Below, in pieces: positions 39,705 to 50,546 of a stretch of 64,000 nucleotides of DNA; position 1 is the stretch's first letter; every line of letters begins with the position of its first letter. The notes below the pieces were generated by a model. It did not search any database, was not told where the DNA came from, and was given only the letters and a program-made list of their open reading frames with translations. The position numbers were made by a program, and so were the translations under genes. The stretch lies in the NCBI RefSeq assembly GCF_021172165.1, contig NZ_CP089096.1, positions 992,001 through 1,056,000 on the forward strand. Direction: 5' to 3'. The stretch is from Flavobacterium channae (GTDB lineage Bacteria > Bacteroidota > Bacteroidia > Flavobacteriales > Flavobacteriaceae).

Positions 39705-40604
39705 ATGAAATACGTATTACTGCTGTTTGGACTACTACTTTCAGCACAAGAAAAGGCGAGTTTTTATTTTGATTTTGATCAAGATAGGTTTAACCCAAAG
39801 CAAAACGAATTGTTTATGAATTGGTTAAACAAAGACGAAAACCGCGAAATTCTAGTAATCAATGGGTATTGCGACTGGTATGGAACCTTTGACTACAACG
39901 ATACGTTAGCCTACAAAAGAATCAACACGGTTCAAGAAGGACTTAAAACCAAAGAAAATTTTACCGTTTTTTATAGTGATAAACTAGTTGTTAAGGGTTT
40001 TGGAGAAAGAGTGCAAACAAGAAAAGAACGACGTTATAACAGAAGAGTAGATGTTTTTTATAATGTAATTCCAAGTAAAATTATTGTTGAATCAGATACA
40101 CCAATTGTAGTTCCTGATTCAGAAGTATATATCAATCAAGTTGTTGAAAAAGAACCGGATAACAGCTATCAGTTTGAAGAAGCAAGAGTGCCAGATGCTG
40201 ATGAGTTGATAGAGCCTGTTGGACTTCGCAGTTCGCCTTATGATAAAGCAAAAGTGGGTGATAAATTGGTAATGAACAATTTGTATTTTTATGATCGTTC
40301 CGGAATTTTCGTTCCAGAATCGTTGCCTGTTATGGAAGAGTTGTTGCAATTTATGGTGGCACATCCAAAAGTTAAAATTGAAATTCAAGGTCATATTTGT
40401 TGTCAATTAGGAGAAGATCCTGAAGATATTGCATTAGTAAGAGCTATTGCGGTTCACAATTACTTAGTAGCAAATGATATCGATGACGAAAGGTTGTTGT
40501 ATAAGAGTTTTGGAAGCACACAACCAATTCATAAAATTCCAGAAAAAAATGAAAAAGAACGAAATGAAAATCGTAGAGTAGAAATTCTTATCTTAGAGAA
40601 TTAA
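39705..40604 (+). CDS. Double OmpA-domain envelope protein, copy 2
   Basis: The product has 299 residues with a short signal peptide (about 1-14, LLLSAQ). The OmpA-like halves are at about 18-125 and 185-299, joined by a longer acidic, Pro/Val-rich linker than in copy 1. The first half holds INGYCDWYGTFDYNDTLAYK and the second IEIQGHICCQLGEDPEDI with the same Ile-Cys-Cys in place of Thr-Asp. About half of the second-domain residues match copy 1, including VPES and KSFGST, so the genes arose by duplication. It is likely anchored near the cell wall. Confidence 0.83.
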   Translation: MKYVLLLFGLLLSAQEKASFYFDFDQDRFNPKQNELFMNWLNKDENREILVINGYCDWYGTFDYNDTLAYKRINTVQEGLKTKENFTVFYSDKLVVKGFGERVQTRKERRYNRRVDVFYNVIPSKIIVESDTPIVVPDSEVYINQVVEKEPDNSYQFEEARVPDADELIEPVGLRSSPYDKAKVGDKLVMNNLYFYDRSGIFVPESLPVMEELLQFMVAHPKVKIEIQGHICCQLGEDPEDIALVRAIAVHNYLVANDIDDERLLYKSFGSTQPIHKIPEKNEKERNENRRVEILILEN

Positions 40605-40647
40605 TTCTGGCATCATTTTTCGTGCTTAAGTTCTAAATTAAATTTTC

Positions 40648-41472
40648 ATGAAATATTTTATTTCCTATATAGTTTTCCTTTTGTTTCAAGTTGGAGTTGC
40701 TCAAGAACAAGTTACTTTTTATTTTGACAACAATAAATCCGAATTGAACAAAACTGAAGCTGCAAAACTTCAAAAATGGATTGCTGAGAATACTACTTCA
40801 AAAATTCTTTCCATTACAGGTTCTACTGATGAAGTAGGAACTTCAGGTTATAACGATACGTTATCGCAAAAAAGAGTAAGTCATATTTTTAGTCAAATAA
40901 AAGGAAAAGTAAATATCCGTCCTGATTTTAAAAGTATTTCTCTAGGTGAAAAAGGAGCCACTTCAACAAATAAAGCTGAAAACAGAAAGGCAATTATTCA
41001 TTATCTGTTAGAAAAAGACTTAGATAAAGAAGATGAAGTTTTAGGAATCAAACAAGATGAACCTGAAGTTGTAATTCCAGAAGATGCTACTTTAGCTGAA
41101 AAAGTGAAGCTGGCAAGAGTTGGAACAAAAATCACGCTGAAAAACATTAATTTTTATCAAAATACATTTGCAACTATGCCCGAATCGCAAGGAACCTTGT
41201 ACGATTTGTTGTTTGTAATGCAAAATAATCCCGAATTAGTAATCGAAATTCAAGGTCATATTTGTTGTATCGATAAAGATTACCGTAATTTGTCTACAGA
41301 TAGAGCAAAACAAATTAAACGTTTTCTCGTTTATAATGGTATTCAGGAATATCGAGTTAAAACAAAAGGATTTGGAGTTTCGCAACCTTTATATCCAATC
41401 CCAGAAGCAACTCCAGAACAAGCAGCTGCAAATCGTAGGGTAGAAATTGAAATTTTAAGTAAGAAAAGATGA
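40648..41472 (+). CDS. Double OmpA-domain envelope protein, copy 3
   Basis: The product has 274 residues with a signal peptide (about 1-18, FQVGVAQ). The first OmpA-like half (about 22-125) has the regular motif ITGSTDEVGTSGYNDTLSQK and so may bind peptidoglycan. The second (about 155-274) repeats IEIQGHICCIDKDYRN, with Ile-Cys-Cys again, then RAKQIKRFLVYNGI. It overlaps the following lipoprotein gene by 4 bases (ATGA). The first domain is the most canonical of the three copies. Confidence 0.83.
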   Translation: MKYFISYIVFLLFQVGVAQEQVTFYFDNNKSELNKTEAAKLQKWIAENTTSKILSITGSTDEVGTSGYNDTLSQKRVSHIFSQIKGKVNIRPDFKSISLGEKGATSTNKAENRKAIIHYLLEKDLDKEDEVLGIKQDEPEVVIPEDATLAEKVKLARVGTKITLKNINFYQNTFATMPESQGTLYDLLFVMQNNPELVIEIQGHICCIDKDYRNLSTDRAKQIKRFLVYNGIQEYRVKTKGFGVSQPLYPIPEATPEQAAANRRVEIEILSKKR

Positions 41473-41915
41473 AAAAAAGTATAGGATTATTTTTAGTTGT
41501 GTTTATGGTTTCATTAATCAGTTGTAATGACGATTGTGATGAAGGCGATAAACCAACTCCTGCTTCTTTTTTTGTAGAAATTACAGATGAAACTACAGAT
41601 GAAAATGTATTTGAAAACGAAACATATACTTTTCAACAAATTACAATTGTAGATGCTGACGATGAAACGATCCCTTTTGAATTCATCGAAAACAATAATT
41701 TAATTCAGATATTTCCTCCAGTTGCAAATGAAACTGGCAATACTTTTACAATCCGATTGAATAATGAAACTACTATGCAATCGGATGAAATAAGTACTAC
41801 TTATGATGTTTCTTCTCAAGTAGGAGAGTGTTTTACAACTTTTAAAATTGAGAATATTTTGTTTCCAAACAACACATCAAATTTAGTTGAAGGCGTTTAT
41901 GTTATAAAAATTTAA
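41469..41915 (+). CDS. Acidic lipoprotein of unknown function
   Basis: The product has 148 residues with lipobox LISC (Cys19). The mature part is rich in Asp, Glu, Thr and Asn and probably forms a small beta sandwich. Its start codon overlaps the stop of the third OmpA gene (ATGA), so translation is probably coupled and the product may act with it at the envelope. No family is recognised. Confidence 0.75.
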   Translation: MKKSIGLFLVVFMVSLISCNDDCDEGDKPTPASFFVEITDETTDENVFENETYTFQQITIVDADDETIPFEFIENNNLIQIFPPVANETGNTFTIRLNNETTMQSDEISTTYDVSSQVGECFTTFKIENILFPNNTSNLVEGVYVIKI

Positions 41916-41956
41916 CAAATTCTAAATTCAAATTTCTAAAATCTAAATTTTAGAAC

Positions 41957-41964
41957 TATCTTTG
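41957..41964 (+). promoter_or_regulatory. Promoter box of purM
   Basis: TATCTTTG is a perfect -7 box. It is followed by a CAACAACAACAC leader of about 20 bases up to the ATG, with no Shine-Dalgarno sequence. No clear -33 element is seen. Confidence 0.55.
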
Positions 41965-41990
41965 CGCCACAACAACAACACACTACATTC

Positions 41991-43169
41991 ATGAGTTCTG
42001 ATACTAGCAAACGCTACAATTTAAGAGGAGTTTCGGCTTCCAAAGAAGATGTGCACCAAGCTATCAAAAACATCGACAAAGGCTTATTTCCACAAGCATT
42101 TTGTAAAATCATCCCTGATTATTTAACGAACGACGACCAATATTGCATCATTATGCATGCTGACGGAGCTGGAACAAAATCTTCCTTAGCTTATATGTAT
42201 TGGAAAGAAACTGGCGATATTTCAGTTTGGAAAGGAATTGCACAAGACGCATTAATCATGAATATAGATGATTTATTATGTATTGGCGCTACCGATAACA
42301 TTTTGCTTTCTTCTACTATCGGAAGAAATAAAAATTTAATTCCTGGAGAAGTTATTTCGGCTATTATTAACGGAACAGAAGAATTAATTTCAGAATTAAA
42401 AAATCACGGTGTTACAATTCATTCAACAGGTGGTGAAACTGCCGATGTGGGTGACTTAGTTCGTACCATAATAGTAGATTCTACTGTAACTGCTCGTATG
42501 AAACGTGAAGATGTTATTGATAATGCGAATATTCAGGCTGGTGACGTAATTGTAGGTTTGGCTTCATTTGGTCAAGCTACTTACGAAAAAGAATATAATG
42601 GCGGAATGGGAAGTAATGGTTTAACTTCTGCTCGTCATGATGTTTTTGCTAAATATTTAGCCGAAAAATATCCAGAAAGTTTTGATGCTTCAGTTCCGAG
42701 TGAATTGGTGTATTCAGGACAAACCAAATTGACAGATGCTGTAGAAAATAGTCCAATTGACGCTGGTAAATTAGTACTTTCTCCTACGAGAACGTATGCT
42801 CCAGTAATCAAAAAGATTTTATCAAAATACAATTCAAACGAAATTCACGGAATGGTTCACTGCAGTGGTGGCGCACAAACAAAAGTGCTTCACTTTGTAG
42901 ATAACGTTCACGTGATTAAAGATAATTTATTTCCAGTGCCACCATTGTTCCAATTAATTCAAGAACAATCAAAAACTGATTGGAAAGAAATGTACCAAGT
43001 ATTCAATTGTGGTCACCGTATGGAATTATATGTACCTGCAGAAGTAGCACAAGAAATCATCGAAATTTCAAAATCATTTAACATCGATGCTCAAATCGTA
43101 GGTAGAGTTGAAGCTTCAGATGAAAAGAAATTAACGATTACATCTGAATACGGAACTTTTGAATACTAG
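41991..43169 (+). CDS. purM: AIR synthase (phosphoribosylformylglycinamidine cyclo-ligase)
   Basis: The product has 392 residues, in the range of the longer Bacteroidota form. It closes FGAM to aminoimidazole ribotide in purine synthesis. The nucleotide and metal block MHADGAGTKSSLAYMYW and DALIMNIDDLLCIGAT are intact, as are STGGETADVGDL and HGMVHCSGGAQTKVL. The PurM fold is shared with other kinases and synthetases, but these motifs and length fit PurM. It has a perfect promoter box. A pseudogene separates it from guaA. Confidence 0.88.
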   Translation: MSSDTSKRYNLRGVSASKEDVHQAIKNIDKGLFPQAFCKIIPDYLTNDDQYCIIMHADGAGTKSSLAYMYWKETGDISVWKGIAQDALIMNIDDLLCIGATDNILLSSTIGRNKNLIPGEVISAIINGTEELISELKNHGVTIHSTGGETADVGDLVRTIIVDSTVTARMKREDVIDNANIQAGDVIVGLASFGQATYEKEYNGGMGSNGLTSARHDVFAKYLAEKYPESFDASVPSELVYSGQTKLTDAVENSPIDAGKLVLSPTRTYAPVIKKILSKYNSNEIHGMVHCSGGAQTKVLHFVDNVHVIKDNLFPVPPLFQLIQEQSKTDWKEMYQVFNCGHRMELYVPAEVAQEIIEISKSFNIDAQIVGRVEASDEKKLTITSEYGTFEY

Positions 43170-43204
43170 AAGTAAAAAGTAGAAAGTAAAAAGTAAAAGG
43201 TAAC

Positions 43205-43555
43205 ATGAAAGAAAATGATTTATTGAAAAGAACCTTTAATTTTGGAATTTCATGCTTAAGGTATTTAAGATAATTAGAATCAAATCCTGAAAATAACCTA
43301 ATTCGATTTCAATTAGGTAAATCTTGTACATCAATAGGAGCTAACTATGAAGAGTCTCAAGCAGGTTCATCAAAAGCTGATTTTACTAACAAAGTTAAAA
43401 TTGCTTTAAGAGAAGCTAGAGAAACTAATTATTGGTTAAGAGTTTTAAAAGAATTAAATGAGAATAGTGATGAATCACTTGAAATGTTAATCAAAGAAAG
43501 TCAAGAGTTAAAAAATATTTTAGGAGCAATAGTAGTAAAATCGAATAATAACTAA
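43205..43555 (+). pseudogene. Four-helix bundle protein (23S rRNA intervening-sequence type), broken by a stop
   Basis: Translation from ATG 43205 gives MKENDLLKRTFNFGISCLRY, then Leu-Arg and TAA at codon 23 (43271-43273). Reading on in the same frame gives LESNPENNLIRFQLGKSC, GANYEESQAGSSKADF and ALREARETNYWLRVLKEL to a stop at 43553. That is the four-helix bundle family (TIGR02436 type) known from 23S rRNA intervening sequences. The full frame would encode about 116 residues. A single nonsense change breaks it, and no ATG restarts it usefully. Upstream is an AG-rich tract (43168-43203). Confidence 0.82.
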
Positions 43556-43620
43556 ACTTAAGGTTTAAGGTTTTTGGAAACTTTTTCCTTTTTCCTTTTT
43601 CCTTTGTACTTAAATAACAC

Positions 43621-45153
43621 ATGCAACACAACGTATTAATTTTAGATTTCGGTTCGCAATACACGCAATTAATTGCACGAAGAGTAAGAGAATTAAATAT
43701 TTTCTGCGAGATTTTTCCTTACGATAAAATTCCAGCAGATTTATCAACATACAAAGCAGTAATCTTAGGAGGAAGTCCTTGTTCAGTTCGTTCTGAAGAA
43801 GCGCTTCACCCAGATTTATCTCAAATCAGAGGTAAAATGCCTTTGTTAGCCGTTTGTTACGGAGCACAATATTTAGCTCATTTTTCAGGTGGAGAAGTTG
43901 CAGCTTCAAACACAAGAGAATATGGTAGAGCAAATCTTTCTTTCATTAAAGAAAATGAAGTGTTTTTAGAAGGAGTAAGTCCAAACAGTCAAGTTTGGAT
44001 GAGTCATTCTGATTCTATCAAACAATTACCTACAAACGGGGTTAAGATTGCAAGTACAAAAGACGTAGAAAATGCGGCTTATAAAATAGAAGGTGAAACA
44101 ACTTATGCGATTCAGTTTCATCCAGAAGTATATCATTCAACAGATGGAAAACAAATGTTGGAGAACTTCTTGGTAAAAATCGCTCAAGTACCTCAAAATT
44201 TCACACCAAATGCTTTCGTGGAGGAAATTGTTGCCGAAATGAAAGAAAAAATCGGAAATGACAAAGTAGTTTTAGGACTTTCTGGTGGTGTAGATTCAAC
44301 AGTAGCGGCTGTTTTATTAAACAAAGCTATTGGTGATAACTTATATTGTATTTTCGTAAATAACGGATTACTACGTAAAAACGAGTTCCAAAATGTACTA
44401 AATCAGTACAAAGGAATGGGCTTAAATGTAAAAGGAGTAGATGCTTCGGCACGCTTTTTGGATGCATTAGCTGGATTAGATGATCCAGAAGCAAAACGTA
44501 AAGCTATTGGTAAAGCGTTTATCGAAGTTTTTGATGATGAAGCACACCAATTAACAGATGTAAAATGGCTAGGACAAGGTACGATTTATCCAGATGTTAT
44601 TGAGTCGGTTTCGGCAACGGGCGGACCATCAGCTACAATTAAATCGCATCACAATGTAGGTGGATTACCTGATTTTATGAAATTGCAAGTGGTAGAACCT
44701 TTACGTATGTTGTTTAAAGATGAGGTTCGTAGAGTTGGTAGAACGTTAGGAATTGATGAAGAATTATTAGGTCGTCATCCTTTCCCAGGGCCAGGATTGG
44801 CAATTCGTATTTTAGGAGATATTACTCCAGAAAAAGTAGCTATTTTACAAGAAGTAGATGCGGTTTTCATCAACGGATTAAAAGAGCACGGATTATACGA
44901 TAAAGTATGGCAAGCGGGAGCAATTTTATTGCCTGTTAACAGTGTAGGTGTAATGGGAGATGAGCGTACTTATGAAAAAGTAGTTGCGCTTAGAGCAGTT
45001 GAATCTACAGACGGTATGACAGCAGATTGGGTACATTTACCTTACGAGTTTTTAATGAAAATTTCTAATGAAATTATAAATAATGTTAGAGGTGTAAATA
45101 GAGTTGTTTATGATATTAGCTCTAAACCACCTGCAACAATAGAATGGGAATAA
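43621..45153 (+). CDS. guaA: GMP synthase (glutamine-hydrolysing)
   Basis: The product has 510 residues. It converts XMP to GMP using glutamine and ATP. The N-terminal class I glutamine amidotransferase (about 1-190) has the nucleophile motif AVCYGAQY and QFHPEVYHS. The ATP-pyrophosphatase domain has GLSGGVDST (about 219-227). The C-terminal dimerisation domain contains [15 protein letters not shown] and the end [19 protein letters not shown]. Normal length. It is the second purine gene in the area after purM, with the pseudogene between. Confidence 0.97.
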   Translation: MQHNVLILDFGSQYTQLIARRVRELNIFCEIFPYDKIPADLSTYKAVILGGSPCSVRSEEALHPDLSQIRGKMPLLAVCYGAQYLAHFSGGEVAASNTREYGRANLSFIKENEVFLEGVSPNSQVWMSHSDSIKQLPTNGVKIASTKDVENAAYKIEGETTYAIQFHPEVYHSTDGKQMLENFLVKIAQVPQNFTPNAFVEEIVAEMKEKIGNDKVVLGLSGGVDSTVAAVLLNKAIGDNLYCIFVNNGLLRKNEFQNVLNQYKGMGLNVKGVDASARFLDALAGLDDPEAKRKAIGKAFIEVFDDEAHQLTDVKWLGQGTIYPDVIESVSATGGPSATIKSHHNVGGLPDFMKLQVVEPLRMLFKDEVRRVGRTLGIDEELLGRHPFPGPGLAIRILGDITPEKVAILQEVDAVFINGLKEHGLYDKVWQAGAILLPVNSVGVMGDERTYEKVVALRAVESTDGMTADWVHLPYEFLMKISNEIINNVRGVNRVVYDISSKPPATIEWE

Positions 45154-45176
45154 AATAATTTCCAAATTCAACATAT

Positions 45177-45250
45177 AAATTTCAATAGCAATTATTTTTA
45201 TTCTATTTTTACAATACGAATTGCTATTGAAATTTTTTATTTAGTATTGT
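45177..45250 (+). terminator. Long inverted repeat after guaA
   Basis: AAATTTCAATAGCAATT (45177-45193) is an exact inverted repeat of 45229-45245, 17 bp with a 35-base spacer, followed by T residues. It probably terminates guaA, though the loop is long for a terminator. Confidence 0.6.
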
Positions 45251-45265
45251 TTTTAAATTATAATT

Positions 45266-47155
45266 ATGATAAAAAGAGTTGTTTTTCTTTTCAGTTTGAT
45301 TTTTCTTATTGCGTTACCAGTTCAATCTCAGATTAAACATGTAGTTGCAAAAGGAGAAACCGTTTTTCAAATCGCTAAAAAATATGAAATAACACCTTTT
45401 GATATTTACCGTTTGAATCCAGATGCAAAAAATGGAGTTCAAGAAAATACTACTTTATTAATTCCTAAAGGAACCGGTTCAAAAACAATTACACATGTGG
45501 TTGAACCTAAAGAAACCTTATTTGGAATTGCAAAAAAATACAATGTAACCGTTGCAGATATTGAATCTTGGAACAAAGTAGCATTACAAAATGGTCTAAA
45601 AATTGGTCAACAAATTTTTGTTTCAAAACCTACGGCTGCTGAATTAAATTTAGCATCAACAATTGTTGCTAAACCAAAAGTAAATACAAATGCAACAACT
45701 CATATTGTTGAAGCAAAAGAAACTAAATACGGAATTGCAACTCGTTATGGATTAACAGTTACCGAATTAGAGCAATTAAATCCTCAAATTATAGGTGGAT
45801 TAAATGCTGGCGAAACACTTATTTTAAAACTTGGTGTAGTTTCTAAAAAAGTATCTTCTGTTACTTTGGTAAACTATGAAGTACAACCAAAAGAAACAAT
45901 GTACAGTTTATCTAAAAAGTTTGATATTTCTCAAGGTGAATTGATTACTTTAAATCCTGATTTACAAGACGGTGTAAAAATCGGAATGATTTTAAAAGTG
46001 CCTTCAAATGGCACAGGAACTTATGTTTCAAAAACTAAAGATTCTGTTTTAGTTGCAAAAAGTAAAACAAATTTGTTTGCAACTGTTGATAAATCAAAAC
46101 AAAGAAGTCTGGTTTTACTTTTGCCATTTAATATGAACAAAATTGAAACAGACTCGTTAAAAACGAAAACAGAGCAATTAAAAACAAATAAATTCTTAAA
46201 CCTTACATTGGATTTTTATGCTGGAGCGCTTATGGCAATTGATTCGGCAAAAACACTTGGATTACCAGTTAATGTAAAAGTTTATGATGTAGAAAGCACA
46301 AAATATTCATCAAATGTTGCATCGATTATTTCTAAAAATAACTTTGAAAATGTTGATGTTGTAGTAGGTCCTTTCCAAAATTCGGTTGTGGAAACTACAG
46401 CACAATTGCTTTCAAAATATAATGTTCCGGTTATTTCGCCACTTTCAAAAGAGAGAGGTTTACCAATGAATAATTTATATTACACAGTTCCATCTGAAGA
46501 CTTGTTAAGAACTTCAATGTTCAACTACTTTAAATTTAAAAACGGAAATGTTGTAGCGGTAATAAGTACTAAGAAAACAACTTCTAAAGATTTTATAATT
46601 GCTAATTATCCTGAAGTAAAACATGCAGCGTTTAACGATAAAGGTGCTTTAGATGTTGCTTCTTTAAAATCGCAGTTAGTAAAAGGACAAAAGAATTTTG
46701 TATTGATGGATATCGAAAAAGCGAGTTCGATTTTAAATATTACCAATATTTTAAAAGGATTGCAAAAAGAGTACGACATTCAATTAGCAGTTTTCGAATT
46801 GTATGATGCTTTAAACTTTGAAGAAATTCCAATGAAAAATTTAGCAGAATTGAAAATGTTATTCCCTTCTGCTACAAAAGTGGCTTCGACACCAGAGGAA
46901 GTACAATTTGAAAAAGAATTCAAAAAAATAAATAACATCTATCCAAATGCAGCTGCCAAAAAAGGTTTCGATGTTATTTTTGATGCTATGTTGCGTATTT
47001 GTCAACCTGATGGATTTGTAAAATCGGCAGAAACCACCAGAACTGAATACATCGAAAATGCATTTGATTATGGTTCTAGCAATGGACTGATTTCGAATAA
47101 TGCTACTTATTTATTGTATTACGATAGCGATTTAACGATTAAACAAGCGCAATAA
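45266..47155 (+). CDS. LysM-repeat protein with periplasmic-binding-like domain
   Basis: The product has 629 residues: signal peptide (about 1-21, PVQSQ), four LysM repeats (about 24-68, 75-118, 144-188, 207-250; cores GETVFQIAKKYEITPFDIYR, KETLFGIAKKYNVTVADIE, KETKYGIATRYGLTVTELE and KETMYSLSKKFDISQGEL) and a C-terminal domain (about 275-629). The latter has the alternation of a type 1 periplasmic-binding or LppC-like fold (VVGPFQNSVVETTAQLLSKY, VPVISPLSKE). LysM binds peptidoglycan; the second domain may sense or recruit a cell-wall partner. It overlaps the OsmC-like gene by 1 base (TAATG). Confidence 0.88.
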   Translation: MIKRVVFLFSLIFLIALPVQSQIKHVVAKGETVFQIAKKYEITPFDIYRLNPDAKNGVQENTTLLIPKGTGSKTITHVVEPKETLFGIAKKYNVTVADIESWNKVALQNGLKIGQQIFVSKPTAAELNLASTIVAKPKVNTNATTHIVEAKETKYGIATRYGLTVTELEQLNPQIIGGLNAGETLILKLGVVSKKVSSVTLVNYEVQPKETMYSLSKKFDISQGELITLNPDLQDGVKIGMILKVPSNGTGTYVSKTKDSVLVAKSKTNLFATVDKSKQRSLVLLLPFNMNKIETDSLKTKTEQLKTNKFLNLTLDFYAGALMAIDSAKTLGLPVNVKVYDVESTKYSSNVASIISKNNFENVDVVVGPFQNSVVETTAQLLSKYNVPVISPLSKERGLPMNNLYYTVPSEDLLRTSMFNYFKFKNGNVVAVISTKKTTSKDFIIANYPEVKHAAFNDKGALDVASLKSQLVKGQKNFVLMDIEKASSILNITNILKGLQKEYDIQLAVFELYDALNFEEIPMKNLAELKMLFPSATKVASTPEEVQFEKEFKKINNIYPNAAAKKGFDVIFDAMLRICQPDGFVKSAETTRTEYIENAFDYGSSNGLISNNATYLLYYDSDLTIKQAQ

Positions 47156-47559
47156 TGGCAACTTCAAAAGTGACTTATTTAGGTGATTTACGCACCTCTT
47201 CTATACATTTACAATCGGGTTCTGAAATTATATCCGATGCACCACTAGACAACAACGGAAAAGGTGAAGCTTTTTCTCCAACTGATACTGTTGCAAACGG
47301 ATTAGCAAGTTGCATGTTTACGGTTATGGGAATCAAAGCACGAGATATGGAATTTGATTTTTCAGGTTCAACGGCAGAAGTAACCAAAATTATGGGAACC
47401 GAACCAAGACGAATTACGGAAATTCATGTAACGTTTAATTTCACTATCAATCCCGACGAGAAGACAAAAACAATCTTAGAAAGAACGGCTATGACTTGCC
47501 CAGTTTTCTATAGTTTACATCCAGATATTAAAAAAGAAATCGTTTTTAATTGGAAGTAG
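47155..47559 (+). CDS. OsmC family protein
   Basis: The product has 134 residues, with the OsmC/Ohr-type fold. TVANGLASCMFTVMGIKARD holds the first redox Cys region, and ERTAMTCPVFYSLHP the second Cys, the pair that reduces organic peroxides in this family. The start overlaps the stop of the LysM gene by 1 base. It is either a peroxidase or an uncharacterised OsmC relative; the two Cys residues favour activity. Cytoplasmic, with no signal peptide. Confidence 0.87.
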   Translation: MATSKVTYLGDLRTSSIHLQSGSEIISDAPLDNNGKGEAFSPTDTVANGLASCMFTVMGIKARDMEFDFSGSTAEVTKIMGTEPRRITEIHVTFNFTINPDEKTKTILERTAMTCPVFYSLHPDIKKEIVFNWK

Positions 47560-47585
47560 GTTAAAACTGAATTTTATCTACAATC

Positions 47586-47606
47586 TTGTCATTCCGAAGG
47601 AATCTC
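47586..47606. repeat. Fragment of a widespread flavobacterial intergenic repeat
   Basis: CTTGTCATTCCGAAGGAATC matches a word family common between genes in Bacteroidota (from memory). The core ATTCC-GAA-GGAAT is a small palindrome. Only one copy is seen here. Confidence 0.35.
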
Positions 47607-47629
47607 TTTTTAATTCAATCTTAATTGTA

Positions 47630-48316
47630 ATGAAGTTTTTAATTATTTCGTTTTTTTTCTTGCTTTTTTCATGTAGAAATGAAAATGATATTGATTCAAA
47701 AAAAATAGATGAAAATTTAAAAACTCAATTTAAAGAAATTAAAAGTGATACACTTATAGTGAATAACTTAAAATTTGTTATAAAGCAGTTTAAAGAAGGA
47801 AATTTGGATTTTTCTTTGATTATTTTAAATGGTAAGTTTGATACTATATATAAGCACAAAGATTTTATTAATGAATATAAAATTGCTGACTTTAACAATG
47901 ATGGATTTCAAGATGTTATATTAGATTATATTACCAATGTGCCAGGTATTGTTGATGTTTTACTTTTTGATTTACATAATGGAAAATTTCAAATAATTGA
48001 AGAATTGGGAAATTATGCTAGTCCAATAAAAATAAAGAATTCAGAATGTTATTATTCATATGAAAGAGCTGGATGCGCTGATTATAATTGGGAAAGCGAT
48101 TTGTTTTACTTATCAGATTATAAATGCGTTAAAATTGGAAATATATCTGGTAAAGGCTGTGGTTATGAAAAAAGAAATGGAATTTTTATAAGTAAAATAG
48201 TGAATAATGAAGAAGTCGAAATTAATTGGATAAAACGTGATACAGGTTATTATGAGGATAAATGGGAGTTTATAGAAAATTATTGGACTAAAAATCATTT
48301 GAAATTCACCAACTAA
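47630..48316 (+). CDS. Lipoprotein with FG-GAP-like motif
   Basis: The product has 228 residues with lipobox LFSC (Cys15). The middle has a VCBS/FG-GAP-like core IADFNNDGFQDVILDYITN and FDLHNGKF, with paired Cys residues further on (CYYSYERAGCADYN, ISGKGCGYE). It is likely bound to the envelope facing the periplasm or outside. Its strong AT bias and isolated position suggest an accessory gene. The stop overlaps the DUF3820 start by 1 base. The function is unknown. Confidence 0.75.
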   Translation: MKFLIISFFFLLFSCRNENDIDSKKIDENLKTQFKEIKSDTLIVNNLKFVIKQFKEGNLDFSLIILNGKFDTIYKHKDFINEYKIADFNNDGFQDVILDYITNVPGIVDVLLFDLHNGKFQIIEELGNYASPIKIKNSECYYSYERAGCADYNWESDLFYLSDYKCVKIGNISGKGCGYEKRNGIFISKIVNNEEVEINWIKRDTGYYEDKWEFIENYWTKNHLKFTN

Positions 48317-48546
48317 TGGCTTCCAACCACGAACTCCTCATCAAACTCGCACATACTAAAATGCCCTTTGGTAAATACGAAGGCTATTACTTAATCGACC
48401 TTCCGGAGTATTATGTGGTTTGGTATGCTAACAAAGGTTTCCCAAAAGGACAATTGGGCGAACAATTAAAATTGGTCCACGAACTCAAGCTAAACGGCTT
48501 AGAACAACTCGTTCGAAACATCCGCAGAAACTTTCCAAAAAAATAA
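48316..48546 (+). CDS. DUF3820 family protein
   Basis: The product has 76 residues. The pattern MPFGKYEGYYLIDLPEYYVV, then WYANKGFPKGQLGEQL, is the DUF3820 family, which occurs widely and is sometimes called a putative quorum-sensing-regulated virulence factor; that name is not supported here. It is cytoplasmic and small. It follows the lipoprotein gene with a 1-base overlap, though its codon use looks richer in GC than that gene, so the pair may be joined by chance. Confidence 0.87.
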   Translation: MASNHELLIKLAHTKMPFGKYEGYYLIDLPEYYVVWYANKGFPKGQLGEQLKLVHELKLNGLEQLVRNIRRNFPKK

Positions 48547-48551
48547 AATAT

Positions 48552-48728
48552 TTTTGCCACAGATTAAAGGATTTTCACTGATTAATCTGTGCTAATCTTA
48601 GTAATTCGTTGCTTTAAAATTTCTTTTTGTAACATAAGAAACTTCTCAATAAAGTAAAATTTTTTACCACAGTTCAAAACAATAAATCTGTGCTAATCCA
48701 TGTAATCCGTGGCTATAAAATTTCGTTT
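48552..48728. repeat. Two diverged copies of a CCACAG/CTGTG intergenic repeat
   Basis: Copy one (48552-48625) contains GCCACAGATTAA, TTAATCTGTGCTAATC and TTTAAAATTTC. Copy two (48660-48728) contains ACCACAG, AATCTGTGCTAATCC, GTAATCCGTGGC and TATAAAATTTC. The CCACAG...CCGTGG ends and ATTAA/TTAAT parts are inverted repeats. Similar sequences recur between flavobacterial genes (from memory). The region otherwise holds only the pyrG promoter. Confidence 0.55.
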
Positions 48729-48804
48729 TACGGAATATTTTGTCTTTTAATTATTGAATAGAATATTGTTTACAATTTAATTACAAAATTGATACATCGA
48801 CTAA

Positions 48805-50506
<1,702 letters not shown>

Positions 50507-50546
50507 ACGGTTCACTTAAAAAGGAACACTGAACATTATTAAGTAG

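Noticed and set aside
38808..41472. Treating the three OmpA-like genes as one fused or frame-shifted gene
   Set aside because: Each has its own signal peptide and stop, and the first two have their own promoter-like boxes, so they are separate paralogues.
43205..43273. A genuine 22-residue peptide gene at the start of the four-helix-bundle frame
   Set aside because: The frame continues after the TAA with clear family sequence, so a nonsense change in a longer gene is the better reading.
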